A DNA stretch of 64,000 nucleotides from Methanotorris igneus Kol 5 (GTDB lineage Archaea > AGJL01 > Methanococci > Methanococcales > Methanococcaceae), in the NCBI RefSeq assembly GCF_000214415.1, contig NC_015562.1, positions 372,001-436,000 of the forward strand. The letters run 5' to 3'. Within the stretch, counting starts at the first letter, position 1, and the number at the start of each line of letters is the position of its first letter. The notes beneath the pieces are model-generated. The model saw only the letters and a list, made by a program, of their open reading frames with translations. It made no database searches and was not told the origin of the DNA. This document shows, piece after piece, positions 31,032 to 40,271 of this stretch. The position numbers and the translations under genes were made by a program.

Positions 31032-33317
31032 ATGATAGAGAAATGTAGAATCTGTAACGGAACTGGAAAAAAAATTGTAAGATACAAGCCATGTCCTGTG
31101 TGCGAAGGAACTGGGTATGTTGAGGAGTTTAATCCAAAAGCGCACTTAAAAAATGTATCAAAAAGGGCAAAGTATGATTTAGAATTGGCAGAAGTTCCAT
31201 GTGAGGAATGTAATGGAACAGGTAAAGTTCCAGTTTATGATGTCTGTGATTTTTGTGGAGGTAGTGGAAAGATAGTAAAATGTGATAAATGTGGAAGGGT
31301 TATTGGAAAGTATCCTCAAGATAAAGACAAAACACTATGTGCTAAATGTCAGCAAGAAGAGGAAGAGAGAAGAAAGAACTTAAGGAATGTTTATGAGGTT
31401 GATGAACTTTGCACATTTAGTGACATAGAAACTGGAAAGTTCTACAAGGGTATAGTAACAAGAATTGAAAGGTATGGAGTATTTATTTCATTAAATGAAC
31501 AAACAAGGGGTCTTTTAAGACCAAGAGAGATGGTCGGTAAGAGATTGGAGGACTTTAACATAGGGGATGAAGTAATTGTCCAAGTAACAGATGTTAGGCC
31601 AGAGAAGAGGGAAATTGACTTTAGATATATACCAATAACCAACTACAATATAGTTAAATTAGAAAAAGAAGTTCCATTATCACCAATTAAAAACATAACA
31701 AGCAAGATCATAGAAATGAAAGATGAAGTTGTCCATATACAGGGAGAAGTTATTCAAATTGTCCAAACTCCCGGCCCTACAGTATTTACAGTAACAGATG
31801 GAACTGATGTTGCATGGGTTGCGGCAATAGAGATTGCTGGTTTAAGGGCACACCCTGAGGTCAAAGTTGGGGATGTAATTGATGTTATTGGTAGGGTATC
31901 GATAAGAGAAGGAAAACTCCAAATTGAAAGGATTAGATTGAGGAAATTAGAGGAAGATGAGGCAAGAGAAGTTAAAGAAAAGATTGAAGCAGAAATAGAG
32001 AGAAAATCAGAACCTGCAAGGGATATAGAATTCTTAGTAAAAAGTGAGGTCTTAGAAAAATTAAGACCAAGAATGGCAGATGTTGCAAAAAGAATAAGAA
32101 GGGCTATTTTGGATGGAAGACCAATTATAATAAGACACCATGCTGATACAGATGGTTATTGTGGAGGATTGGCATTAGAGAGGGCAATACTCCCAATAAT
32201 ACAGGAGTTTGCAATAGATGAAGATGCTCAGTGGCACTTCTTCAAAAGAAGACCATCAAAGGCACCATTTTATGAATTAGAGGACGTTACTAAGGATTTA
32301 GTATTCTCTATTGAAGATCACTTGAAATTTGGGCAGAAGTTGCCATTGATTATATTAGTTGATAATGGAAGTACTGATGAGGACATCCCAGCAATCTCTA
32401 AGGCAAAGGCCTATGGTATTGAGGTTATAGTTATAGACCACCACTTCCCAGGGGAAGTTGTTGATGGAAAAGTTGAGGTTGATGAATTCGTTGATGCCCA
32501 TGTTAATCCTTACTTAGTTGGTGGAGACAGCAACCTAACAGCAGGGGTCTTATCAACCGAGATAGCAAGGATGATAAACCCAAACGTCTCAGAGAGCATT
32601 AAGCATCTTCCAGGAATTGCAGTTGTTGGAGATCATGCGAAAGGAGAAGAGGCAGAACAGTATGTAAAAATTGCACTTGAAAGGTTAAATGAACTCAGTA
32701 AAAAATATGGTAGAGGAAACACCTACGACAGAGAATACTTAGAAAAGATATCTTTGTGTATGGACTTTGAGGCATTCTACTTAAGATTCATGGATGGAAA
32801 GGGTATTGTGGATGATATATTAGGGGTTAATAATGAGGAATTTGCAAGGCATGAAAGGTTAATAGAAATATTATACGAGCAAGCAATGAAGATGGTTGAT
32901 AGGCAGATGAGAGCAGTCCTCCCATCAATAAAAACAATGGAACTCGAAAATGGAATTGTATTGAATCTCTTAGATGTGGAGAAACATGCTCACAAATTTA
33001 CATTCCCTGCCCCAGGAAAAACATGTGGGTTTGCTCATGACCACATGGTTCAGAAGTTTGGGGAAGATAGACCAATAATAACCCTCGCCTATGGACCTGA
33101 TTTTGGGGTTGTGAGGGCTACAGATGCTGTCCATGAGAGGTATGACTTTAACTTGAACTTAATTGTTGAGCAACTTATGGAAGAAATTCCTGAGGCATCG
33201 TTGGATGGCGGAGGGCATGAATGTGCTGGAAGTTTGAAATTTGTTGAAGGATTAAGAGATAGAGTATTAAATAGATTCATAGAAATTATAAAATCTATGA
33301 AACCAAAACAACAATAA
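31032..33317 (+). CDS. RecJ-like DHH protein with zinc finger, S1 and OB domains
   Basis: 761 residues in four parts. A DnaJ-type zinc region (CRICNGTG, CPVCEGTG, CEECNGTG, CDFCGGSG, then CDKC...CAKC) covers about 1-115. An S1 RNA-binding domain (FYKGIVTRIERYGVFISL) covers about 135-200, and an OB fold (VHIQGEVIQIVQTPGPTVFTV) about 235-310. The DHH/DHHA1 phosphoesterase core follows, with IIRHHADTDG, VDNGST, IDHHFPG and GDHAKG, ending in DGGGHECAG. This is the archaeal RecJ/GAN-related nuclease family; the zinc/S1 parts suggest RNA or translation-linked substrates. Confidence 0.85.
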   Translation: MIEKCRICNGTGKKIVRYKPCPVCEGTGYVEEFNPKAHLKNVSKRAKYDLELAEVPCEECNGTGKVPVYDVCDFCGGSGKIVKCDKCGRVIGKYPQDKDKTLCAKCQQEEEERRKNLRNVYEVDELCTFSDIETGKFYKGIVTRIERYGVFISLNEQTRGLLRPREMVGKRLEDFNIGDEVIVQVTDVRPEKREIDFRYIPITNYNIVKLEKEVPLSPIKNITSKIIEMKDEVVHIQGEVIQIVQTPGPTVFTVTDGTDVAWVAAIEIAGLRAHPEVKVGDVIDVIGRVSIREGKLQIERIRLRKLEEDEAREVKEKIEAEIERKSEPARDIEFLVKSEVLEKLRPRMADVAKRIRRAILDGRPIIIRHHADTDGYCGGLALERAILPIIQEFAIDEDAQWHFFKRRPSKAPFYELEDVTKDLVFSIEDHLKFGQKLPLIILVDNGSTDEDIPAISKAKAYGIEVIVIDHHFPGEVVDGKVEVDEFVDAHVNPYLVGGDSNLTAGVLSTEIARMINPNVSESIKHLPGIAVVGDHAKGEEAEQYVKIALERLNELSKKYGRGNTYDREYLEKISLCMDFEAFYLRFMDGKGIVDDILGVNNEEFARHERLIEILYEQAMKMVDRQMRAVLPSIKTMELENGIVLNLLDVEKHAHKFTFPAPGKTCGFAHDHMVQKFGEDRPIITLAYGPDFGVVRATDAVHERYDFNLNLIVEQLMEEIPEASLDGGGHECAGSLKFVEGLRDRVLNRFIEIIKSMKPKQQ

Positions 33318-33409
33318 CTTCTGCTATTCTCAAAAATTTATCTGTGGTATCCCGAAATTATTTCGCATCAGTAGGTAATAAAAAGAGGAATGTTAATAAT
33401 AAGAATAAT

Positions 33410-34304
33410 ATGAAGGGGGCAAAACTTAACGATAAAAAGATTAGGAAAATCATTAGATGGAAAGAAAAGGGCTTTGAAACCAGCCGTATAGCTAAGAAAG
33501 TTGGAGTAACTCCCCGCAGAGTTCAGCAAATATGGAAAGAATATAAAGAGACCGGAGAAATTCCAAAGATAAAACGTAGGGGTAGAAAGCCAAAGAAAAT
33601 ATCGAAGGAAGAAATTGATTTAGTTCTTAAAGCAGTTGAGGAGTATAAAGGAACCAGTGCAGTGCATTTAGAGAAATACATAGAGAGTAAGCACAATATA
33701 CATATTCCACACAATCGTATATATACTATATCGTATATATACTATACTGAAGGAATTCGGCCTCACCCACAAGAGAAAGAAGAAAAGAAAGAAAAAGCCA
33801 AAGCGATTCAGCGCTTCAAAACCTAACGAAATGTGGCAGATGGATTTTAAAATCGTAAATGTGGATGGAGTTAGATATAATCTCCTGTTAATAATTGATG
33901 ATCACAGTAGATTCATCCTACACGCTGGAATTTACGAAGAATCTACAACCGACGTTGTTATCTCGGCTTTAGAAGAATGCTTTGAAAAGCATGGAACGCC
34001 GAAAAAGATATTAACTGACAATGGAACCCAATTCGTCCCTGCAAGGGGTGGAATCTCGAGATTTCAGAAGTTCCTAATGGAAAGGGAAATTTTGCATATA
34101 AAAACCTCAATCAGACACCCTCAAACGATAGGAAAAGTTGAAAGAATAAATAGGGAAGTTGAATATCGACTGGACAAGTTCAACAACCTGAAAGAATTCG
34201 TTGAATGGCACAACCAAATAAAACCACACCGCTCATTAAGTTTTAAAACCCCATACGAAGTATACTTCGAAAATACCAAATGTAATAAAGAGGTGATAAC
34301 ATGA
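33410..34304 (+). pseudogene. IS481-type transposase, frame broken by 16-bp duplication
   Basis: ATG 33410 begins an HTH region (KKIRKIIRWKEKGFETSRIA, then VTPRRVQQIWKEYKETG) and runs to HNRIYTI. A perfect 16-base tandem duplication (33714-33745) then shifts the frame, ending at a stop (33824). In the shifted frame the sequence continues without a stop as LKEFGLTHKRKKKRKKKPKR, then KPNEMWQMDFK, DDHSRF, TDNGTQF and the final Glu region of the DDE integrase core to 34304. Removing one duplicated copy restores one 293-codon reading frame. The upstream GTG at 33344 is within the TIR and unlikely. Confidence 0.88.
33714..33746 (+). repeat. 16-bp tandem duplication in the transposase
   Basis: ATCGTATATATACTAT occurs twice in direct tandem (33714-33729, 33730-33745), with period 16 continuing one more base. 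16 is not a multiple of three, so it produces the frameshift. Confidence 0.95.
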
Positions 34305-34365
34305 ACATGAACAACGAAATAATTTCAGGATACAACAATGAACGAGTATTGCCTGTTTGGATAAA

Positions 34366-34412
34366 AATTATACGGCAAAACTTTGTTTTGCCATAAAGTT
34401 TTCTAAAAGTTT
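34366..34412. repeat. 47-bp inverted repeat, copy 1
   Basis: Identical, in inverted orientation, to 36620-36666. It contains the mini-palindrome GGCAAAAC/GTTTTGCC (34374-34392). The two copies bracket aroC and rps15, 2.2 kb apart. Copy 1 lies between the IS right end and the aroC stop. Confidence 0.9.
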
Positions 34413-34415
34413 CGT

Positions 34416-35546
34416 TTAGAGCCTACAAGGATGTATAAACCCTCCTTTTATCATTAAATCAGCAAGAGTTATTGCCACCATAGATTCCGCTACTGGAATA
34501 ACTCTTGGAACTATTATTGGGTCATGCCTACCCTCAATTGCTATATCTACATTTTCAAGGGTTCTTAAATCAATTGTGTGTTGCTTTTTTGATATTGAAG
34601 GTGTTGGCTTTATGGCAATTCTAATAACAATTGGAGTCCCACAACTTATTCCTCCTAAAATCCCACCGCAGTTGTTGGTTTTTAATCTTATGTTTTTCTC
34701 ATCATCAAAATAAATTTCATCATTCATTTCACTTCCAAACATCTCCGCACTCTCAAACCCTCTCCCAATTTCAACACCTTTAACTGCATTTATACTCATT
34801 AAGGATTTCGCCAACTCTCCATCCAATTTATTAAATATTGGGTTTCCCACACCTATAGGCACATTTAATGCAACTATCTCAACGACTCCCCCAACACTCT
34901 CCTGATTTTCTATTGCATTTAAAACATACTCTTCCATTTCCTTCTCATTTGATGATGGGCATCTTAACGGATTGCTTTCAATTCTTTCAATAAGATTTTT
35001 TAGGGAATCTTCATCCATATTGTTAAAGAGTTCTTCATTTTTATAATAGCTGAAATCTCCTTCAATCTTACCAATCTTTATTGCATATCCAATAATCTTA
35101 ATGTTGTGAGTATAGTCCAAAAGTTTCTTTGCTATTGCTCCACCAATGACATTTCCTATGGTTGTTCTTCCACTGCTTCTCCCCCCTCCTCTATAATCTA
35201 CATGCCTATATTTTAAATGGTATGTTAAATCTGCATGTCCTGGTCTTGGGGTGTCTTTTATTTTGCTGTAATCTTTAGGTCTCTGATTTTTATTATAAAC
35301 TAATGCCAATATTGGAGCTCCAGTGGTTTTACCTTCAAAAATCCCAGAGAGTATCTCAACTTTATCTTCCTCTTTTCTTGGTGTTGAGAATAAACTATAA
35401 CCTGGCCTTCTCCTGTTCAGTTCTTTTTGAATATCCTCTTCAGATAATGGCAAATTTGCTGGACATCCATCAACAACAGCTCCGACGGCTTTTCCGTGAC
35501 TTTCTCCCCACGTAGTTACCCTAAACATGTCTCCAATGGTATTCAT
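34416..35546 (-). CDS. aroC: Chorismate synthase
   Basis: Converts EPSP to chorismate with reduced FMN. The 376-residue protein has the family signatures MFRVTTWGESHGKAVGAVVDG (N-terminus), RPGHADLTYHLKYRHVDYRGGGRSSGR (flavin/phosphate site), NNCGGILGGISCG and GRHDPIIVPRVIPVAE. ATG 35546 follows GGTGATGTT. Solo gene flanked by repeats; aroE and trpC are elsewhere in the window. Confidence 0.95.
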   Translation of the reverse strand: MNTIGDMFRVTTWGESHGKAVGAVVDGCPANLPLSEEDIQKELNRRRPGYSLFSTPRKEEDKVEILSGIFEGKTTGAPILALVYNKNQRPKDYSKIKDTPRPGHADLTYHLKYRHVDYRGGGRSSGRTTIGNVIGGAIAKKLLDYTHNIKIIGYAIKIGKIEGDFSYYKNEELFNNMDEDSLKNLIERIESNPLRCPSSNEKEMEEYVLNAIENQESVGGVVEIVALNVPIGVGNPIFNKLDGELAKSLMSINAVKGVEIGRGFESAEMFGSEMNDEIYFDDEKNIRLKTNNCGGILGGISCGTPIVIRIAIKPTPSISKKQHTIDLRTLENVDIAIEGRHDPIIVPRVIPVAESMVAITLADLMIKGGFIHPCRL

Positions 35547-35587
35547 AACATCACCAAATGCATTAATCCTTAATTTTAGAGTATTTT

Positions 35588-35731
35588 TACAGTTGTTTGC
35601 GTTAGGTATTGGATATGACTATAATGAATTTTAAAATGTTATAAAGCGTTATTTAAATTTAAGAATTATTACTTAATTTTTTGGAATTTTAAATATATAA
35701 ATAAATTCCAAAAATTCCACAAACAACTATT
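35588..35731. repeat. A-family variant element
   Basis: TACAGTTGTTTGCG (35588-35601) and CCACAAACAACTAT (35717-35730) bound about 144 bases with no coding capacity. A worn copy with the same interior pattern (GTTTGCRTTAGRTATTRGATAT, ending ATATAAATAAAT...CACAAAC) lies at 55514-55662. Confidence 0.7.
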
Positions 35732-35847
35732 GCCTCCCAATAATATTTTTGGTTGTGTATTTATTTAACTATTAATTTAAATTAATCAATATACAATACC
35801 AAAATAAAAAAGAAAAAAATAGATAATGTAAGATGATATTAACCAGT

Positions 35848-36303
35848 TTATTCGACCAACAATCTTGCTTTTTCTGGTGTGTATCTCCAATCCATTGGCA
35901 ATACTCCTTTTCTCTTGTAGTATTTAACCAATCTTCTGATTTTTGATTCAATTAATTGTAATCCTCTCTTTGAGTGTAAATCTTTTGGGTGCTGTTCTAA
36001 GTGGTTTCTTAAGTTGACTGCTCTTCTCATTAAGTTAAGTAAATCTTCTGGAACTTCTGGATATACACCATGTTCTTTCATTATTTGTGAGATTTTCTTT
36101 CCAGTAATTAATTTTACGTCAGGTATTCCGTAGGTATCTCTCAATATCATTCCAATCATTGCTGATTGGTATCCTTCTTTTGCTAATTTAACTACTAACT
36201 CCTCAACTTCCTCTGGTTTCAAAGTGACCCATTCAGGAACTTCTTTCCTTAAAGGCCTCTTTGAACCGGAGGAACCTCTTCTATCTGAGTGAAGTCTTGC
36301 CAT
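35848..36303 (-). CDS. rps15: Ribosomal protein uS15
   Basis: Small-subunit protein of 151 residues, the long archaeal/eukaryotic form of S15. The conserved C-terminal helices include [38 protein letters not shown]-type sequence, where the rRNA-binding DLHSKRGL segment is visible, and the N-terminus [16 protein letters not shown] is typical of archaeal S15. ATG follows GAGGTGA. The leader contains an unusual inverted-repeat structure. Confidence 0.96.
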   Translation of the reverse strand: MARLHSDRRGSSGSKRPLRKEVPEWVTLKPEEVEELVVKLAKEGYQSAMIGMILRDTYGIPDVKLITGKKISQIMKEHGVYPEVPEDLLNLMRRAVNLRNHLEQHPKDLHSKRGLQLIESKIRRLVKYYKRKGVLPMDWRYTPEKARLLVE

Positions 36304-36332
36304 ATTTTCACCTCAATTTTTTTCCGACGGTT

Positions 36333-36443
36333 CCCAGCCCAAAGGGCCTGTTGGGTAAGAATTACTAAGATGATTTAAAATTATTATATTAATTTTTGAT
36401 TAATATAATATATAACAAAAATAATAACATTCTTACCCAACAG
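36333..36443 (-). promoter_or_regulatory. Inverted-repeat promoter/leader of rps15
   Basis: A perfect 15-base inverted repeat, CTGTTGGGTAAGAAT at 36348-36362 and its complement at 36429-36443, brackets the probable TATA region (TTATATATTA on the minus strand near 36406-36415) and a second palindrome (TTATATTAAT/ATTAATATAA). In the predicted transcript, a GC-rich hairpin (36333-36355: CCCA-GCCC-AAA-GGGC...TGGG) lies shortly before the ribosome binding site. It may control S15 synthesis. Confidence 0.45.
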
Positions 36444-36499
36444 TTTTATTGGCTTATTGTGATTGAGACGATTTCATATATATAACTTGCGGTACTTTT

Positions 36500-36513
36500 T
36501 ATAGTCGTTTGCA
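36500..36513. repeat. A-family element end
   Basis: TATAGTCGTTTGCA followed by GAATTC, as in other A ends. No exact inverted partner; sequence of the A type continues to about 36760 in broken form. Confidence 0.5.
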
Positions 36514-36619
36514 GAATTCACGTTATTTATAGTCTCGGACATTAATAAGTGGAAAAAATACTTCATGGAAAATTACTGTGGTTTATATTTATTCAAAATT
36601 AAATTTTGTTGAGGTAAAT

Positions 36620-36760
36620 AAACTTTTAGAAAACTTTATGGCAAAACAAAGTTTTGCCGTATAATTAACTACAACAAAAATTTTTAAAAGGGCAATAAAT
36701 CAGGCGTAAAATTTTAAATAAAGCATTATTTATATGCTTAATTTCATTAAGATTGTAGTT
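36620..36760. repeat. 47-bp inverted repeat copy 2 plus A-family remnant
   Basis: 36620-36666 is the exact inverted copy of 34366-34412, including the mini-palindrome at 36640-36658. The following bases (AATTTTTAAAAGG, GGCAATAAATCA, TTTCATTAAG) match the interior of the A element at 30801-30950. Confidence 0.75.
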
Positions 36761-36819
36761 ATTTAATATTAAGACTATCAATTCCATTTTAAAAATTCAA
36801 CGTTAAAAGGGATATGGTA

Positions 36820-37794
36820 CTATTTTTTCTCGTTTGGATATATTATTCCTTTTTCAGTTATAATAGCTGTTATCAACTCAGGTGGAGTGCAATCAAATGC
36901 ATAGTTATAAACACCAACTCCTTCTGGGATAATCCTAACTCCATCAATATATGCTACTTCTTTTTCTCCCCTCTCCTCAACAATAACATCTTCAACTTTG
37001 CTTTCAAAATCAAACGTTGAATATGGTGCTGCGACATAGAATGGGATGTTGTGGTATTTGGCGAGGATTGCAAGTGAGTATGTCCCTATCTTGTTGAATA
37101 CATGATAATCACTCAAAATCCTATCTGCCCCAACAATAATTTTATCAATCATCCCCTTACTCATTAAGTAGCCAGCCATGTTGTCAGGAATTACCTTTAC
37201 TGGAATGCCCTCATAACTTAACTCAAATGCTGTGAGTTTAGCCCCCTGCAATCTTGGTCTTGTTTCATCTGCTATAACTTGAATTTTTTTGTTGTTGTAA
37301 TGTGCAAATCTTATAACACTCAAGGCAGTCCCATAGGCGGAACATGCTAAAGCCCCCGCATTGCAGTGGGTTAAAATTGTATCCCCATCTTCAATAAGTT
37401 TCTCCCCAATTTCCCCAATTTTTCTGCAAGTTTCTATATCCTCTTCATGTATCTTTTTTGCTTCTTCAAGGATTGATCTCCCCTTATCATAAGCATCCAT
37501 AACCCTATTCAATGCCCAAAATAAGTTTACAGCAGTAGGTCTTGTGTTTTTTAATGTGTTATATGCCTTCTCAATATCCTCCCCATGAATTTCAGCAAGA
37601 GCCATCCCGTAGGCAGCAGAGATACCTATCGCTGGAGCTCCTCTAACGACCATATCCTTTATCGCAAATGCAACATCCTCATAAGTTTTGCAGGTAAAGT
37701 ATTCTAATTTATGTGGGAGTTTTCTCTGGTCAATTAAGATTAATTCCTTTTTGTCATCATCCCAAATTATGGGCCTTAAATCCTTCCCTCTCAT
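36820..37794 (-). CDS. mtnA: S-methyl-5-thioribose-1-phosphate isomerase family protein
   Basis: Isomerises methylthioribose-1-phosphate to the ribulose form in methionine/5'-deoxynucleoside salvage; in methanogens related enzymes also handle 5-deoxyribose-1-phosphate. Motifs: VVRGAPAIGISAAYGMALA, THCNAGALACSAYGTAL (catalytic Cys) and VGADRILSDYHVFNKIGTY (catalytic Asp). 324 residues from ATG 37794, which follows GGTGA; a longer frame starts at 37806. aIF2B subunits and ribose-1,5-bisphosphate isomerase are relatives, but the Cys/Asp motifs favour MtnA. It directly follows trpC. Confidence 0.87.
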   Translation of the reverse strand: MRGKDLRPIIWDDDKKELILIDQRKLPHKLEYFTCKTYEDVAFAIKDMVVRGAPAIGISAAYGMALAEIHGEDIEKAYNTLKNTRPTAVNLFWALNRVMDAYDKGRSILEEAKKIHEEDIETCRKIGEIGEKLIEDGDTILTHCNAGALACSAYGTALSVIRFAHYNNKKIQVIADETRPRLQGAKLTAFELSYEGIPVKVIPDNMAGYLMSKGMIDKIIVGADRILSDYHVFNKIGTYSLAILAKYHNIPFYVAAPYSTFDFESKVEDVIVEERGEKEVAYIDGVRIIPEGVGVYNYAFDCTPPELITAIITEKGIIYPNEKK

Positions 37795-37812
37795 TTTTTT
37801 CACCATTTTAAA

Positions 37813-38619
37813 CTATTTTCTTGATAATTCTTCAACTTTCTCTTTTATATTTCCACTTTCCATTATTGATGAGCCAATTAAAGCACAGTTAGTATATTTT
37901 AGAACATACATTAAATCGTCTCTTGTATAAATCCCACTTTCACTTATTTTTATCTTTTTATTTGGTATTAATGGAGCTAATTTTTCCGTGGTTTTTAAAT
38001 CAATATTGAGTGTTTTTAAATCCCTATTATTTATGCCAATAATCTTTGCATTACTGTCTAATGCAATATCAATTTCTTCCTCGCTATGTGTTTCAACTAA
38101 ACACTCCAAATCATTCTCATGAGCATAATCCAAGAACTCTCCAATATCTTCCCCTAAAACAGAAACCATCAACAACACTATATTTGCTCCAATGGTTTTT
38201 GCTATGTCGATCTGATAAAAATCAACAACAAAATCCTTGAAGAGTATTGGAACTTTAAATTTCCTTGCTATAATCAAATTTCTATAACTTCCATTAAAAT
38301 ATTTTGGCTCAGTTAGGATGGAAATTCCACAACATCCGCCCTCAACCATATCTCTTGCTATATTTTCAATATCTTCCTCTTTAATTCTTCTGATATTTCC
38401 TTTTGATGGTGATGATGGTTTAATTTCTGTAATTATTGGATTTCTTGTTTCTTTCGCTTTTTTTATACTTTTTGATAGTTTTAATTTGCTATGTTTTTCA
38501 ATATACTCATCAAGTTCACGATCTTTGATAAAATTTTCCAATTCTCTCAATATATTCCTTCCTCTTTCTAATTCTATTCTTTTCCTTGTATCCTTTACAA
38601 TTTTATCTAAAACATTCAT
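37813..38619 (-). CDS. trpC: Indole-3-glycerol-phosphate synthase
   Basis: Closes the indole ring in tryptophan synthesis. The 268-residue barrel has PIITEIKPSSPSKGNI (catalytic Lys), GGCCGISILTEPKYFNGS, VPILFKDFVVDFYQI, IIGINNRDLKTLNIDL and ISESGIYTRDD, all standard. No other trp gene is nearby; it shares a transcript with mtnA (18-base gap). Confidence 0.93.
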   Translation of the reverse strand: MNVLDKIVKDTRKRIELERGRNILRELENFIKDRELDEYIEKHSKLKLSKSIKKAKETRNPIITEIKPSSPSKGNIRRIKEEDIENIARDMVEGGCCGISILTEPKYFNGSYRNLIIARKFKVPILFKDFVVDFYQIDIAKTIGANIVLLMVSVLGEDIGEFLDYAHENDLECLVETHSEEEIDIALDSNAKIIGINNRDLKTLNIDLKTTEKLAPLIPNKKIKISESGIYTRDDLMYVLKYTNCALIGSSIMESGNIKEKVEELSRK

Positions 38620-38753
38620 GAAACTACCTCCAATAAACTTGTAGTCGATGGTTGAAAACTTAATTAAAATTATAAGGAAAATATTTCATTTGAAAATAAA
38701 TGTAAATTATTTTATTTAAATACAATAATCTTCGAATACATAACAAACAACAA

Positions 38754-38766
38754 ATTTTTATATATG
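38754..38766 (+). promoter_or_regulatory. TATA box upstream of fbp
   Basis: TTTTTATATATGA about 95 bases before the fbp ATG is the best TATA match in the divergent trpC-fbp gap. Confidence 0.5.
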
Positions 38767-38858
38767 ATGTATAGATTATTTAAATGCTGGGCATAATATA
38801 ATAATTAATAAAATTTAAGCAAAAAATAAAATTTAAGTTGTGCATAGAGGTGAGAAAT

Positions 38859-40010
38859 ATGGATAACAACAAAATAACTGTTAGTGTAATTAAGGCAGAT
38901 GTCGGTGGTTTATGTGGACACACATTAGCACCAGAGGATTTATTAGAAGCTTGTGAAGGTGTGTTAGAGGAGGCAGTTGATGAATTAATAATTGACTATT
39001 ATGTCACAAGATGTGGGGATGACGTAGATTTAATTATGACACACAAAATGGGAGTAGATAACGAAAAAATACACAAATTAGCATGGAACGCATTTGAAGA
39101 AGCAACTAAGATTGCAAAAGAACTTAAATTGTATGGGGCAGGACAAGATTTACTTGCAGAATGTTTCTCTGGAAATGTTAGAGGATTGGGTCCAGGATGT
39201 GCAGAAATGGAGTTCGTTGAGAGACCAAGCGAACCAATAGTCGTATTCTGCTGTGACAAAACAGACCCAGCGGCATTTAACTTGCCATTATACAAGATAT
39301 TTGCTGACCCATTTAACACAGCAGGTTTAGTATTTGACCCATCAATGACAAGTGGATTTGCATTTGAAGTTCACGACGTAATAGGCAGCAAAAAAGTTAT
39401 TTTAAACACCCCAGAAGAGACATACTCATTATTAGCATTGATTGGGGATGTTGAAAGATATGCAATTAAGAGAGTTTATAGAAGAAGAGATAATGAAATT
39501 GCAGCAGTTGTCAGTACTGAGAAATTAAACTACATTGCAGGGGAGTATGTTGGTAAAGACGACCCAGTTGCAGTTGTAAGGGCACAAAGTGGATTCCCAG
39601 CAGTTGGGGAAATATTAGAGCCATTTGCTAACCCACACTTTGTTGCAGGATGGATGAGAGGTAGCCACTGGGGTCCATTAATGCCTGTTGGTGAGGAAGA
39701 CGCAACACCTTCAAGATTTGATGGGCCTGCAAGAATTATGGCGTTAGGATTCCAATTGGCAGATGGTATGTTAATAGGGCCAAACGACTTGTTTGCAGAT
39801 AAGGGCTTCGATAAAGCAAGAGAAAAAGCTTTAGAAATGGCAGACATTATAAGAAGAATGGGGCCATTCCAACCACACAGATTACCATCAGGAATGATGG
39901 AATATACAACAGTCCCAAAGGTCTTAGAAAAATTAAAAGATAGATTTGAGCCACTTGATGATGAGCCTAAAAAATTAGAAAAATGTAGGGATAGAGGAGA
40001 TGTAGAATAA
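38859..40010 (+). CDS. fbp: Fructose-1,6-bisphosphate aldolase/phosphatase
   Basis: Bifunctional archaeal gluconeogenic enzyme that condenses triose phosphates and dephosphorylates the product. The 383-residue protein has the N-terminal ITVSVIKADVGGLCGH (metal and Schiff-base region), repeated acidic metal ligands (CGDDVDLIMTHKMG), FADPFNTAGLVFDPSM and the C-terminal lid PFQPHRLPSGMMEYTT. ATG 38859 follows GAGGTGA; the frame is open to 38838 but that part holds the ribosome binding site. tpiA, its substrate-supplying partner, is at 2.6 kb. Confidence 0.95.
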   Translation: MDNNKITVSVIKADVGGLCGHTLAPEDLLEACEGVLEEAVDELIIDYYVTRCGDDVDLIMTHKMGVDNEKIHKLAWNAFEEATKIAKELKLYGAGQDLLAECFSGNVRGLGPGCAEMEFVERPSEPIVVFCCDKTDPAAFNLPLYKIFADPFNTAGLVFDPSMTSGFAFEVHDVIGSKKVILNTPEETYSLLALIGDVERYAIKRVYRRRDNEIAAVVSTEKLNYIAGEYVGKDDPVAVVRAQSGFPAVGEILEPFANPHFVAGWMRGSHWGPLMPVGEEDATPSRFDGPARIMALGFQLADGMLIGPNDLFADKGFDKAREKALEMADIIRRMGPFQPHRLPSGMMEYTTVPKVLEKLKDRFEPLDDEPKKLEKCRDRGDVE

Positions 40011-40075
40011 CTTTCCTTCTTATTTTTCTAATTTATCTATCGGAAGTTATAACTATTTCAATTTGGGGTTCGTAT

Positions 40076-40129
40076 TATAGCCAGTGACAAAACTTTATTG
40101 AATAAGTAATTTTAATACCTTTTGTCACC
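40076..40129. repeat. Short D-family element
   Basis: TATAGCCAGTGACAAAA and TTTTGTCAC face each other within 54 bases. The interior (ATTGAATAAG ... TTTTAATACC) matches the outer parts of the large D element at 43746-44123, so this is its form without the nested C element. Confidence 0.75.
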
Positions 40130-40271
40130 ATGCCAGGTTTTTTACTGCTTTTCATATCTATTTTTTAGTTCATTATATTTAAGTTTTTCAATTATTTCCA
40201 CCCTCCATAACATTAATATAAACCAAAAGAGGTATTTGATTAGGAGCATTAAAGATCAATTTGGTGAAAGA

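Larger units (their letters stand above)
33343..34337 (+). mobile_element. IS481-type insertion sequence, inactivated
   Basis: A 995-base element. Terminal inverted repeats are 23 bases: left 33343-33365 and right 34315-34337, 21 of 23 matching, starting TGT and ending ACA as in IS481. It encodes an HTH plus DDE transposase that is broken by a 16-base tandem duplication. No target-site duplication could be recognised at the borders. The left end lies 26 bases after the RecJ-like gene. Its TIRs differ from those of the A-D elements. Confidence 0.85.

Noticed and set aside
33818-33831. Programmed frameshifting between two transposase reading frames, as in IS3
   Set aside because: The shift needed is +1, not the usual -1, and is fully explained by the upstream 16-bp duplication; the true frame is open from the duplication onward.
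33343-34337. IS481-type transposase as the driver of the A-D elements
   Set aside because: Its terminal repeats (TGT...ACA, 23 bp) share nothing with TATAGTCGTNTGCG-type ends. A TA-targeting transposase elsewhere in the genome is a better candidate.
40122-40271. 50-residue N-terminal extension of the S-inosylhomocysteine hydrolase
   Set aside because: It begins inside a D element, is unlike the family, and the ATG at 40272 has a good ribosome binding site.
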